Source: Apostichopus japonicus
Taxonomy: Eukaryota > Echinodermata > Holothuroidea > Aspidochirotida > Stichopodidae
Assembly: GCF_037975245.1 (NCBI RefSeq)
Contig: NC_092577.1
Coordinates: 25,355,398-25,419,397 of the forward strand
Direction: 5' to 3'
Length of the DNA stretch: 64,000 nucleotides
The position numbers and the translations under genes are program-made. Of the stretch, positions 41,453-54,165 are shown in pieces. Position 1 is the stretch's first letter. Every line of letters starts with the position of its first letter. The notes under the pieces are model-generated. The model had not been told where the DNA came from. It was given only the letters and a program-made list of their open reading frames with translations, and did no database searches.

Positions 41453-44280
41453 GTTTGCACTTTCATATTATGCCTTGATATGCATACATGTGACTCATAT
41501 TCCAGTTATATAGGATTTGCATTTCTTGCTGGTAACATCATAACTTCAAACCTCCAAGTTCATGATATTGTAGGTGTGTGTTGTCTCCTTGGTAAAAGAT
41601 AACCCTACTTTTAAAGGCCAAACCTTATGTGAGGTAAACATGGTAATATAGCAGGATGAATGTTAATGTAGACTGCCCTGGTAAGCAGATGGTCCTAAAA
41701 TTGTTATACATCAAATGTCATATTAAATTCAACAGGGTTTCAATCTGAAAGTCTTTATTTGGATGTTGAATTGTTTATATTGTTATGCCCTTGGCAATTA
41801 CATAGTCCCCATTGTTTTTGTTTCTTCATTGAGGTCAATCTTGGAATATCTTGTAAAATACATATGTTATGTATTTGAAATATTTGTATCTGGCACATTA
41901 AAAGTCTTAAATCAGGCTATTCCCATTATAGGAAATCTCTTTTAAAAAATTCATATAAGTATCTTGTTCATACTATGAAGCAATTGCTTTACATCTCATA
42001 GGTATTTTGTGTTTGTGAATATTTGTGAGTAGATTTCCTGTCAGTGGTGTTTCATCTTTTTCCTTTCCTTTTACATTGCACCTATTTGAAAATGCAACTA
42101 TGAATGTTGATTTGCCTGAATATGCTATTATCCTTATTCTGTGATGTGAAGATTATGTGCCTCTATCATTCTCATTATACTGTATGGAGCTGCTTAAGAG
42201 TATAACAAGAGGTAACTTCACCAGTCACCTATAGATTCATTAACAACTTGGTCAGCAGTAATAACCAGCTCCGTATTTATTAACACACAGGTTTACATAT
42301 TGAATATTCCTCTTATTAGGATTGTGTGTTAATAGTATTGATTTTAAATGTTATCATCTTAGCTAAAATTTACTGAACTCTTGAGTAAAAAGCAGTGAGC
42401 TTTTTCAAATTTAGGTGGTGAGAAATCGTCCTCATGTTTAACTGAACAAATTTTCATACATTTAAAGTCTGCAAATTGTCAGTGGAGAGAAAATGCAATA
42501 TAGCAGATTTTCTTCTGTCCATCTTTTTCAAGTTTGCATGTTTTTACACTTGTTAATCTAGGCTTATGAAAAATAAATCTATATAGAAAGTTGTACCCAT
42601 GTCTGTCCAAAACAATTACGTTGAAGGCCTTATGTTTTTCTCTATTTATCAGGGAGGACACTAACACTCAGTCATCCATACATTTAGGTCCAACCGTTCC
42701 TGCCAAAAACTGGGAAAGTACTAATTCCTACTAAAACTTGAGGACTAAGGAAGGTTTGCCTTGTTAGTACTAGACTTAATTCCCTTGCATACAGCTGCCC
42801 CACTTTTCACTCTAAGCCCCCTATATTTGACAGCAATTATATTGTAGGCATCAGGCTTTCCTCTAAATTATCATGGAGGACACTAAAACCCAGCGATCCA
42901 TACAGTCCCATTCATGTCAAACCTTGAGAAAGTACTAATTCATGACCACAAAAGAGGGAGGCAGGATTGCTGGGAAAATTTGAAGAGTGGGCTAGTCATG
43001 GATTGGCCCAGCAGGTTCATGATATACTTGTACATTCCCCTATTATATCTCAGAGGACACTAAATACCAAACCTTGTCATATTTATTATTATTCTTAAAG
43101 TGGGGGGGGGGGGTGGCAGGGGGACCTTGGGGTGGTGCATTGACATCAACAATGTCATTCTAAATATCTTGCAAAAACTGCCCAACCTTCTCAAACCCCC
43201 TCTATTAAATAGCAAATCTCAAATGTTTCTAGCATTATCTGAGTGATAGCTACAAAAGTCAATACTGAAGAATGATAACTCAAGACAGATCGTTACTATT
43301 ACATACATTAATGAATCTGTATTACTCTGCAACAACTGCATTGCTGCAATGTTATAAAAAAAATGGATCAATGAATGACTCATCAATACTAAGTTACACT
43401 GCCATAGCTCTGGATACAAAGGTTAGGGTATTTTAAAGGCCTATGCATTCTAAAAAAATATATAGCCTCATCTACATTTGACTGGGTTTGTGTGAGCCCA
43501 TGGAACATAAGCCCAGAGCTGGCCTCAAATATCGGCCTCCAGTTTGACTAATGTTTTGTGTTCATTCTTATTTCAACTAATGTCGGCCTGAAGATAGTTA
43601 AACAAATTTTGTGCTAATTTAAATATTTAGCCTCTAGATTAAGCCAGACTTGGCCTCAATTTTTGAAATGATACAAACACTCATAGAACAAAAAGTTTGC
43701 CCACAGATGACTCCACAAGGTGTGACATAGAAACAACATAGACAATGTACTTTAATTCAAGAAAGTTGCTGTTGCTAAGATAAAAAGTAAGAACACATTT
43801 CCTAAATTCAATGTTTAAATCAAAAGATAAAAAATACAGTTTAAACCATGAAGTGATATTGAAGTGATGCCAAAAAATCAGGCAGAAGTTTATCACAAAT
43901 TATATTGACAATTTTGAATCAATATTCCAAGGTCAAGGAGGCTATATAGAAAGATGTTTTCAGTTTGGCTCAAATGTCAAAATAGTTAACATGTTGACAG
44001 TCATTCTACAAGCCCCTTTAAGAATTACTCCAGGTGGAACATACAATGCACAAATAAAATGCATTACCCCATATGCCAGTGTTATTGACTTCTACAGTAG
44101 GTTTACAATACACAAGTACTGTAGTTTATGTTCAACCCATGTAGAATATATTAATTCCATGTAAACCATGAATGTGTGCATTAGAGAATCACAATGAATG
44201 GTTAATACAAAACAATATATCAATGTACAGAGAATATGAAGCTTATATATTTATGGGGGAAAGACAATGACAATAGTTGT
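41453..44280. other. Non-coding stretch with diverged repeats
   Basis: No supported gene. Around 42653, 42872 and 43051 the phrase GGAGGACACTAA recurs; the first two are followed by ATCCATACA and then GAAAGTACTAATTC, giving two to three diverged units about 180-220 bp apart. A ten-G run lies at 43102. 'GGCCTC' words recur from 43510 to 43650. Confidence 0.5.
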
Positions 44281-45773
44281 TTAATTTTTGTAAAAACGTG
44301 ACTTGTGCTCCTGTAGTAATTGAGTAATACTGGGCTTCAGAACATTCGCTATATTTGACTGCAGAAGGAGCGGACTATTTGATGCTAATGAGACATGTTG
44401 TGAAAGATGCCCTGGTGTTGTGGCTCTCATGGAAAATATTCTTCTCATGAGTTGGGGGATGTAACCATAATCCTTGGCTACCTTCAACCGTTCAGGAGCT
44501 GCATATTCTCTGTCTGAATGATAATTGTGGTCAATAGCAAACAACAGCATTCTTGTTACATAACCTTCAAATGAATATGAACATCGTTTACTAGCATACA
44601 TCAACATATGGTTATGAAACGATTCGAGATTACCAGTATGCTTAAAGTTATTGTAATATGGTAATATATTCAAGAATCGTTTGTTTGTCATGGCATTTCT
44701 GAGAGCAGCATGAGGTGAAGAATCTTTCTTAAGCCATGGTTTATTCCTCTTCAATAGATCTATTTCCCATGATGGCACTTACCAATGGATCCATCTATTG
44801 AAAGAACCGTCATGCTCATTGACTTTATGATGTAGCATTGACCACCACAATGCCTTAAGTTTTAACACATCACCAGTACATTCCCTTGAGCAATGCCAGA
44901 AATGATTACCAATGGCTGGTATCCATAGACGTAGGTCTTCATTACCCTTCATTTGTGAAAGTGCAATGACCTTCTTAACAAAATTTTTGGCACCATGCCA
45001 TACATCAATGCTATGCTCTACATTTTCATATTTCTCACAATTTTTGATGAGTGCTGTGGTCTGCACATGGGCATCAGTTACAACCTCAGTAACATTTACA
45101 TTTGCCATTAAATAATGTAGCCCTCTTTCGAATGCTAGTCTTTCCATGTTTGTGCTTTTACCAACAACATCTACATGCAGAATTCTTTAACCACTAGTGT
45201 CCATGAAACTATATGTACAATATTGGGCCCAATGCCCTGGAGAATCTGTTCTCCCATCACCTGCAACACACAATTGCTGCTCCTTCCGAGATTCGAATAA
45301 ACTGCTCTGGTGAGTCCGCCATTCGTCTTTTACAGATGGTGTAACATATATAGTCTTTGGACTTATTTCCAGATAAAACAACAGCTGAAGGAAACTGAAT
45401 ATTACCTGACAACATATTTGAAAAGCATGGCTGTGATGCAACACACTTACATGACCATTACTACAGCTCCACTTAAAAATAACTGCAGTACCTATGGGAT
45501 TGGTGCTGTAAACAAGTTCTTCACTGCATTAAGAGATACAATGCACTTTGCAAAGTCAATTTCATCAGATGGGGTAGCTTCTTCTGAATGTGGATGAACT
45601 GACTCGTCTTGCAGCATTTGGCCACATGACCCTGTATCGAAATGAAAAACCTCAGACTCTGCTGTTTCTTCATCATCTGGTCTGTGGAAATATAAGTTCA
45701 AAGGAAGAGTTTGATGGACGGAACCATAGTGACAAACAATAAACATTTCTATCAATTCTCTCATAAATCTCAC
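44281..45773 (-). pseudogene. Kolobok-like DDE transposase-derived gene K1 (catalytic region)
   Basis: Minus-strand frames together cover the catalytic part of a family common in fish and invertebrates, which I take to be Kolobok-type. Candidate triad: Asp in AGDGRTDSPGHWAQYCTYSF (near 45256), Asp in VVTDAHVQT (near 45085) and Glu in HTGNLESFHNHML (near 44625). Between are SIDVWHGAKNFVKKV, LWIPAIGNHFWHCSRECTGD and PWLKKDSSPHAALRNAMTNK. Upstream, PDDEETAESEVFHFDTGS is an acidic segment. Breaks: a TAA after MDTSG near 45190 and a shift near 44780, where KCHHG can be read in another frame. Each is small, so decay is recent. Transposase genes of this kind cut and paste DNA; whether this copy is transposon or domesticated gene is open. 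Confidence 0.65.
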
Positions 45774-47685
45774 ATAATGGTTTTTTAGCTGTATGGTCAG
45801 GTCTCTATTACAGGCATGTTTTGGTCACAATATGGTCCAAAAAAAGTGCATTGTATATTAGTATGACATGTTAACTTCAAAGGACGCATTGCCAGCAGTG
45901 GCATATGTAGCAATGATTTTCCACTTGGAGGAGTGACGGGGGGAGGGGGACACTGGTGGGGCACAGACCTCTGTCTGTATATCGGTGATGAATGACAAAG
46001 ATATGTGTATTAATACTCAACAACCTTAGAACTGTCAGTCTCGAAATCCTTCATATGCTCTCCAATCCAATTTGCTTTTTAGGGGGCACAAATCTATTGT
46101 GGGGGAGAAGTCCCCCCCCCATCAGGTCAAGTGCACTGATTATCAGATTGTGCAGTCAATGATAAATTTGTTCAATTGAAATCAGTGTTTGCTGGCAATA
46201 ACATATACAACTCTGTGCTATTGTCCTCTTGTTTACTTTTCACCACTAGTTAGGAGATGATTTCCTCATAGCTACAGTTTTTCTCAGGAACACACATTTA
46301 ATTGTCAAAGTATTTATTTTCTCATGTAATACCAGATTCAGACCCATCTTACCATGTTTACACACAGCTAAGTGTTAAGAGTTTCAAGTCTATTGTGTGT
46401 TCGATCAACAGGAAGGAATTACTTCATTGTGAGAATAGTGACTTGTGGTCAATAGTTTGATTGGTGTATGATACTCATTGCAGTAAGCTAATTGTAAAGA
46501 ATCAGTCAGCTGTAACTAATCCCAGTGTGGGTTCTCCAATTTTTTTTATGCTACCCTTCCCGATGATGATGGGCAATCTTAAAACAGAATCATACACGTT
46601 TTCCAAAATCACAAAATAATTATCATCCTATTAACACCCACACAGTGTTCTCAGTCAAAACATGTCACAGATTAGGTATTGCGTCTATTTGATCACGTTC
46701 AGAGTAAAATAAAAAGCGTTGGAATTAGGTTCTCTAAGGAATATAGGCCTAGATTTGTGTTTAGGGTTTGGATTAGTGATAATCGACACTCTTTCCTTAG
46801 TATTAGGAACTTAATTTTCCCCATTTTTCTCTGAATTTGAATGTCTTTGCAAAACTTGGTGAATTTTTTTTTAATAATAGTACCGAGTGAGAAGTTGTGT
46901 GTTTATTGGATTAAATATTTTGATTGGTCTGGTGGTGCAGGGTGGAATTGGTAAAACTGCACCCAATAATGAATAGGCCTACTCATCAAAGCAATTTACC
47001 TCGGCTTTGTGTGGCCGCTACCGTAATGTACAGTACCCAGCACTACTGTGTCTCTTAGTATTAACCTAGACCTTCAAATTTGGTTCTTCAAGTACAGTAC
47101 AGGTTTACTTTCGAGTATACATTCAGATGAATTATGCTCCTTTGAGCTGTATCTGAACATATTCGCAGTTCTGTGTATCAATTCAAGTGTAATTCAGTTT
47201 TAATATTTGAATAGAGAAGGATTTATTCCCTGAAAATTTATATCACTATTTACAATAATCACCTAGATACACAACTTTCCTGCAGCCTACAGGTTGTTCA
47301 ATACATATACACATAGGATATAGCTTCGCAGTTGTTTGGGTCCTAGCATAGCCTATTATCTAGGACCATAATAAAGCTAGCTAAGCCTATGTGCCCTAAC
47401 CTAGTCACAGAAGCTAGGTCAAAGCCCAAACCTTTACTGTACTGTCATGTACTCCCAATCATTCATGGGACAACTGCTTACTGTTTTGAAATTTGCAGTA
47501 ATGCACTTGCCCAATCATTTGGTTATGTGTGAAAAAGAATCTTACCTATTACATAAACGACACAGTCTGTCGCTGTGATGTTTCAGTAGGTGGTTGGCAA
47601 CGACGACTTCTTTCCAGCTTCACCATCTCCAGATGAAGTTTCAAATTCTTTGTTTTGTTGTACCCAAGAAGGAAAAGAATCTAAA
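45774..47685. other. Non-coding stretch between K1 exons
   Basis: No supported coding sequence; if the AT-hook exon at 47.8 kb belongs to K1, this is a 1.9-kb intron. It includes short poly(C) and poly(G) runs near 45940 and 46114. Confidence 0.4.
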
Positions 47686-47689
47686 AGGT

Positions 47690-47812
47690 ACATTCTTGTG
47701 CCCTCATGTTTGGCCGATCGAGACTATAAGCACGTTTCGCTGGAGGATTATCACTCGGAGGTCTTCCTCTTGGTCTTTTAGGAGGAGGTGTACCCGCTCT
47801 AACACTCTCCAT
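47690..47812 (-). CDS. AT-hook start exon, probably of K1
   Basis: ATG 47812 opens MESVRAGTPPPKRPRGRPPS then DNPPAKRAYSLDRPNMRAQE. KRPRGRPPS is an AT-hook, which binds the minor groove of AT-rich DNA. The frame ends at TAG after about 43 codons; a one-base shift would continue as LLDSFPSWVQQNKEFETSSG. It lies upstream of K1 on the same strand with no other gene between, so it is the likely N-terminal exon. Confidence 0.45.
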
Positions 47813-48129
47813 AGCTATAACGGACACTGTCAGAAAAATTATACTGAGAGTGCATATACAGGTCTAGTACTAGTAGTGCTGAGATGGGTACACACAGTGT
47901 ATATATACACTACAGTATGTACAATATCGTACGCATATAGGCTATCGAAACTTTTCGGCAACGGTTTCCGAGCTTGGTAGTCCAATAACCGCGCATGCGC
48001 AGTGAATTAATTGTACGCCTCCCACCAAAAATCACGATATCTGGCCTTTAAGTAAAACCATAGTAATACATTTCATTATTCATTGCTGCTGTAAATAAAA
48101 AGCAGTATGAAAAACTTGTAACACTATGT

Positions 48130-50950
48130 AATAACATTCAAAGGAAATACCTGAATTATGTGCAGTATGGGATATTTCATATCAAGCACAATATCCCTCA
48201 GTGCAATGTGGGCAGGTGAGTCCGGCTCGATTTCTTTTTCCCTGGATCCATCTTGCAGAGGTCCGTGTTGGCAGCATGCTGGAGAAACGCCATCTCTTAC
48301 AGCCCATTCATGTTGTCCCACAACATGGTGGAGTATACCTCTCCAGTTGGCAATAAGGATTATAATAAAATAAATAGTTTCGTTGACAGGTCATTAGCAA
48401 TTGGCTCTAGTAGTTTCTTTTATTACAATACATAGTCCTGGTTCATTGCAATATAATTAAGTCTCTAAAATACCAAAAATAGTTGTGCACTGCCCTTGGC
48501 AATACCAAAAGAGTTTTATGATATCCCCTATCCAGGGCATGAGTGGCCTGTTTCTTGCTTATTTTGCTGCCTGTGTGTGAAATGTACATAACAATGAGTA
48601 TACTATATATAAGAGTATACAATACATTAGATATAATAGATATAAAATAATTATTAAGAAGAAGAAAACAAGTCAAACAATCATACATACCTCACTTAGT
48701 TTTTTGCCAATATTTTTGGCCCCGTGCAAAACATCAAAGGAATGTGAAGTTTCTTCTACACCTTCTGTAGATGGAGGGATGAAAAGAATACTGAAATCGG
48801 TAAGACATAAATACAAGAAATTATAATTCCTTACTCAGGAAGGCTATCTTCTCCATATTCGTAGGATTTGTTCTGCCTCCCTCTTGTCGACAACTTGAAC
48901 ATCCGGAATGTCACCAGTGTCGTAGTCCATTACAGTATATGTGCAATACTGGGCACAATGGCCAGGACTGTCGTTCCTACCGTCACCTGAAAAGGTAAAG
49001 ATAGTGAGTTACAATGAAATATGCTCAGAGTAATGTGCAGAGCTGTGTAACAGCCATTTTACCACTCACCAGATATAATTACGGATTTTCCTTTCCTGGC
49101 AAGTAACAGTTCAGTCTGCAGCTGATTCCAAGTACTTCAATGGCAGGAAAGGTGTTCGTCCTTTGACAGTAGCTGTGGAGGGCAACGTGGCACATAGCCA
49201 TGTTCATAAATCTGAACAACGTCTTTATCTTGGCATTGTTGTTCCCGGAAAGTATAAGTGCTGCTGATACTGCAATGTCCCCTGCATTGTTTCCTTTCAG
49301 CTTTGGTTGAAACCTCCATGTCTTGCTGACAATGTCCGTTGTCACAAATCTGGTAACAAAGACAAAAATAAAAATATACTAGTAATTAAATAAAATAAAA
49401 AAGATAACACCTTGCTCGCAACATTGACATTTAAACATACACATTTAACGACAGCAGCAGTACTAAAAATGTTCGTTGCCTGTGGGGTCGACCGGCATAA
49501 TCTTCTGACACAATGCCGTGGTCTGGAATCTTCTAACAGTTGCAAAAGAGACTCCTTGTACGTGATGAATAGCAAATCTCCTGCACACGCCTCACCACTT
49601 GTACCCTCTTTTCCCCTATCATCTTCAGAATGGTCTGTCTCTTCCATAGATATTAGTTTTTCAAGATCTTAATCTGCCGGTTGCTCTGGATGACTGTTAA
49701 GAAGAATATAAATGCAATGAAGGTGCAATATGCTTCTTGTATTGAAAGTGGTACCAATGTGATATCTGGCAAATCTTCATTTCTTGAAATGTTAGATCCA
49801 CATACCATAATGACCACAGTGGTTACAAATATCATGAAAACCAATAATGGCCTAATTTCTATTGATAAGTGGTGGTGCTGTATCTCAATGAATGTTGTAA
49901 TGTGTAAACATTTTCTTAGAGTTGGTGGCTAAAAGCTATTGTAAACAATTGTGAAAACAGTAGACATGATAGTACATGAATGCTTCTCTAGTTAGAATAC
50001 TGACAGACATACCTAAGGTCGAGTTCAGCACTGATGTCAGACAAACAGTCACCCTCTTCATCAGAGTTTTAGTCAGGATCAGAGTCTCTGTCTTCATCCT
50101 CTGTGAAGTGAACACTCAAACTGAAAGATGAAAAAAATTGTGGATTTCTAAAATCAAAGTTTAAATGTGGAAATGTAGCATAGTAAGTCAATATATCCTT
50201 CTTGTTTTACATTGTACATTTGGCATTGGTTTGCTTACAGCTGGGCTGACTGCCTACAGTTAACATGATAGTTTCATGATGTACAAACAAATCAATCAGT
50301 GAATAAATCACTTACTTGACTCAAGTGATACCTTAGAAGACTCGACCCAATTAGCAGGGGCAGAGACTTAACTGGATCAACTCGTGCATCTCAACTACAG
50401 GATATTGTAACACAGAATAGTGTATGCTACTTAAGCATACTCTCAACAGCCTCGGAACTGTAGCCATTACAGTTTATTGATGTTAAAATGCTCCCTATTC
50501 AGTTTATGCAAGGAAATATGTAGATGAACAACACAGAAAGACTCAAACTCGGTATTACAAACCTACTATAGCATTAAAGTATCTGAAAGCAAAGTTTTCA
50601 TAATCTAATATGTCTGTTCCTTATTCTGCATACAGGATTGCTGAAACTGTTACACCCTACTATAAGGGCACACTACAACAATTATGGACAAAGTATGCAA
50701 TGGTCTCCCCCCCCCCCCGGAAAGTCCCTGACAAATGCAAAATGAAACATTCATGGTTCCCCCTATTTTGTAAATATAAACCAAACATACTCGAGTTCTT
50801 GTCCCCTGTTCGCCATGAGACATATAGGTATGGTACGTTCATCTTCCTTGGCATCTGACACACCAGCCTTGGGTGTTGATGTTAACAGACGTGGTAATTG
50901 GTGAGGAAAGCTTCCAGGGTCAATTCTGAAATAAAATATCATTATGGAAT
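48130..50950 (-). pseudogene. Kolobok-like DDE transposase-derived gene K2, multi-exon, incomplete
   Basis: Same family as K1, with several exons. About 50.93-50.80 kb: IDPGSFPHQLPRLLTSTPKA. About 50.14-50.02 kb: acidic SVHFTEDEDRDSD. 49.65-49.45 kb: SGEACAGDLLFITYKESLLQ. 49.36-49.07 kb, after TTACCAG: TDIVSKTWRFQPKLKGNNAG, then (one base out of frame) WNQLQTELLLARKGKSVIIS, ending TCTG/GTGAGT. This joins in phase to TTTCAG/GTGACGG, giving ISGDGRNDSPGHCAQYCTYT (48988-48850) with the first catalytic Asp. About 48.77-48.69 kb: EETSHSFDVLHGAKNIGKKL before GTATGT. About 48.36-48.15 kb: ILHHVVGQHEWAV and EIEPDSPAHIALRDIVLD before GTATTT. The segment with the second Asp (VVTDAH in K1) and the Glu segment are missing. 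Splice sites are better kept than in K1. Confidence 0.6.
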
Positions 50951-53436
50951 ATCAATACCTTTTGTGCAACATGGTTTTAAAACATTTCCATTTTATTCAC
51001 ATTTGCTACACTTGTAGCACACTTAATGTGTCTTTCTTCACTCTGCATGTAGTTAATTTACTGGCAAGTAACCAATATTGAAAGCTTGAAATGTATTTCA
51101 GTAAGAGGTTTCATTCAATTTCTGTTCGCAAAACATACACCATGTACATTGCCACAATTGAGCTAATATATAAACATTTTTTGCTACTTTGCATTGTACG
51201 CTTTATGTTAGAGCTTACCCGTCCAATTTCTGACTTCTTGAAGGTGTAGTTATCATTGAAAACTCCACTAAAAAAGTCAGTTTTCCTAAGTCCGTACATC
51301 ATAGAAAGAAAGGTATTTTTGGGGAAGAAAGTAAAGTTTTTCAGGGGCCACAGGAAAGTAACAGCCCCACCAAAAGACATGGACATTTCTCCCATGAAAT
51401 GAAGTAGGCGATATGGTTTCATAATACTCATTTTCTGTCTTTTAAGAAAAGTAATATTATTCGAGAATCTTATGTCCTAACTTTGAAATCGTGGCAGCAT
51501 GTGATTTAGGGTAGGAAACAATCGCTTTTCAGGAGAGGAAAGTAATGTTTCTCAGGGAGGAAAGCAAGAAGACATTTGGCCTACGTAGTAAGAGTTAATA
51601 TGGAGGTACTGAAGTAACTGTAATTTTTCATTTAGGAGAGAAAATAACGACTTCAATGAAAGAACCTTTATCAAGGGAGGCAAATTGGCTACGCTATATG
51701 GGAAGAGATATTTGTATAAGAATAAGAATAAGAAATTCCTACAGTTATCCCACTTGGGCCCTAGGCCTACTAAATTTCTTCTTCCCACATAGCCTACCCA
51801 ATATGCTGTCATCAGCTTCCTCCCTGGAAAAACGATAATTTCCTCCTCATGATTTAGGAAGTAAGAAACGTTTGTACGGGAGGAAACTAACGGGAACCGC
51901 CAGAACGTAGGCCTCATGATTTTGGCTACAACATACGAAATCACTGCCATCATAGCCCATGCCTTGTTAAGTGACCTTCGTAGTGCTAGTAAGTAGTACT
52001 AGGCTAAGTACTACTATACTATTATTATAGAAATTAGTAAAGGCCCTACTACTGGTCTAAACGCGAAGTAGTATAGGCCTAGTAGTATAAGTATATACTG
52101 TATTGATAGTGGAAAGAGGTTCGGTGTCAGTTTCTCTCACCGATAATGAGAAGTAACGTTAAATCATGTAAACTAAAAATTTAACGTACAAATCTTGTCT
52201 TTGTTCACCTGTCGAGTAGAAATTGAGCGACTTGTGAATCACTCTTCACTTCGCCCCATCTTTGCCATTGATTCCCGAGAGGGACACGGGTGTCGTGGTA
52301 TTTTTTCTTCTGGTCTTTCCGCCATTTTCTATTTTCAGGTGAAGTTAGGTTCTTCAAAGTTTTATATTTCCCTTTTCAGCGCTTCTCCATTGTTTAATTG
52401 TTTTTTTCACTTCGTCACCAGGTTATAATATTGTGTGCATGTAGCAATTATACGACACTAAATACTTGACGTACAGTAGGCTTACGTGTGTGTACACTTT
52501 ACTCAATGTAATATCGCGTACCGACGCTAAGGGATTACCATGCCAATGAATGAGTCTATTTTTAGCGCCAAGTCATACATAAACATCTCTTCACTGATTG
52601 GTTGAATTTTAATAGGCGGTTTTGTAGAGCTGCATGTGATTAATACTTAATGATTCGATGTGTCAGGGAGACACTTTCTCAGAATCATATAAAAGCCTTA
52701 ATTAAGCTAATTAACGTTTGCTGTGGGGAAAAAAGTATGAGAAAGTCTGTTTTGTCTTTGTGATAGTATCCTTACTATAATTTGGCTAAGCTTGTAATTG
52801 TTTGAAATCACTTTTCTCAGTCGTCTGCTGCTCGATTAGATTACAATTTTCGGAAAAGACATTTTTCGCCCTTATTGTCCTAAGGAGGTTTAGTTTGGGT
52901 ATTATTGCCGCGTTTTGGTAACTTAAGAATAAATCATCTTGAAATATCCATTACAGATTGTTTTTCGCATCGTGAGCTTTGTGTTTTAGCTGATATTTGG
53001 TGAGTGAGTGATTGGTGAGTTGTGTGATCAGCCCTTCAATTTGCAAGTGAACATGTGCCTCAAACAGTGAGCGAATTATGTTATTCTCGGATTCGGTGTT
53101 TTTATTAGTAGTATTATCATAAGCAACAGCGTTTGTGTCTCTCAATCAGTGGATGCTCAGAGCTCACTCATGAGGAGCTGTTTGCAGAATGGATGTCCTC
53201 GGTTATTGCCATTTTTTAGCCATAACCATATGACTTTTCAAGAAGGACAGTACTGTAAATAGCCTATTAGGGTTAAGTGTTCTACTGAAAAATCTTGCAT
53301 AAAAAGCTTTGTAGTTTTTCAATGGTATACACAGTATGCTATGAACAGTGGATGCTTAGTGATAGCCACAGTAAAGAGACAACATGTTACTGACTACTGT
53401 ATTTAGCTTGACAGGTACCAAATTTCATCTGTTACA
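50951..53436. other. Non-coding stretch
   Basis: No supported gene. The frames on the minus strand at 51.1-51.95 kb have no recognisable domain, but the word 'GGAGGAAAG/GGGAGGAAA' recurs from 51530 to 51900, hinting at a degenerate repeat. Confidence 0.4.
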
Positions 53437-53997
53437 TTACCTGAAGGCTTGGGGAATCTCTATAAAAATGCCACAGCTGCTTCTTGGTAAATTAACTAAT
53501 GAGTTGTTACAACCAGGACATTCCTGAGCAACGATTTCATCCTTCTTCCCTAAATAGGTCTGGCAATGATCACAAAATCTGTGCAAAATTAATGGTGCAT
53601 TAGAATCAGCAAATATTTGCACAAACTTATGGTATGAACTTGGAAGTTTATGTCCACAAGTTAGCAGAAAGCCGATCACAAGTAGTCAGTTTTCAATGAA
53701 GATGTGAAATGCAGATGACTGTTCGGTAGCATTTCCACTGCTCAGGTCATTACCTCGGTGAAAATTTCCATCACTAAATTCAGACTCCGGACTTCCGCTT
53801 TCCAAGTCTTCATCAGTGTTGCATCCTCTGTCACTGTTACCAATGCCTCCATCATCACCTGTTTCATCAGCACTACCTTCATCATCCGAACTATCCGTGT
53901 CAAAAGTGCAGGTAATATGTTGTTCAGTATCAACGTGATATCTGTCTTGTTCCACTTGAGCTACAACAAGATTAACAGGAATGAGTAGCAATCCCAC
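53437..53997 (-). pseudogene. N-terminal exon of a CACTA-like transposase-family gene
   Basis: An acidic start (DTDSSDDEGSADETGDDGGI) leads to FIEN, an in-frame TGA, then LLVIGFLLTCGHKLPSSYHK, CDHCQTYLG, CPGCNNSLVNLPRS and IFIEIPQAF, ending at the donor CAG/GTAATG. The two Cys pairs (CDHCQTYLG and CPGC) form the zinc-ribbon-like segment seen before the catalytic core of the same transposase family as the gene at 60.2 kb. The later exons are absent or replaced by LINE D and its neighbours on the lower-coordinate side. The single stop may be decay. Confidence 0.5.
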
Positions 53998-54165
53998 TGT
54001 GTTTGTTTAGCCTGTTGCATGGCTCAACCTAATGGAATCAAAGGGAGGGAACACTGTGAGTTGGTTTCCGGTGTAAATAACCTGGCTTAAAACTTTGACT
54101 ATAGAAACCTGTCATTAAAGAATATCGTGGGTGCAAATAAATGAATGTATTTATGCGACATGTTT

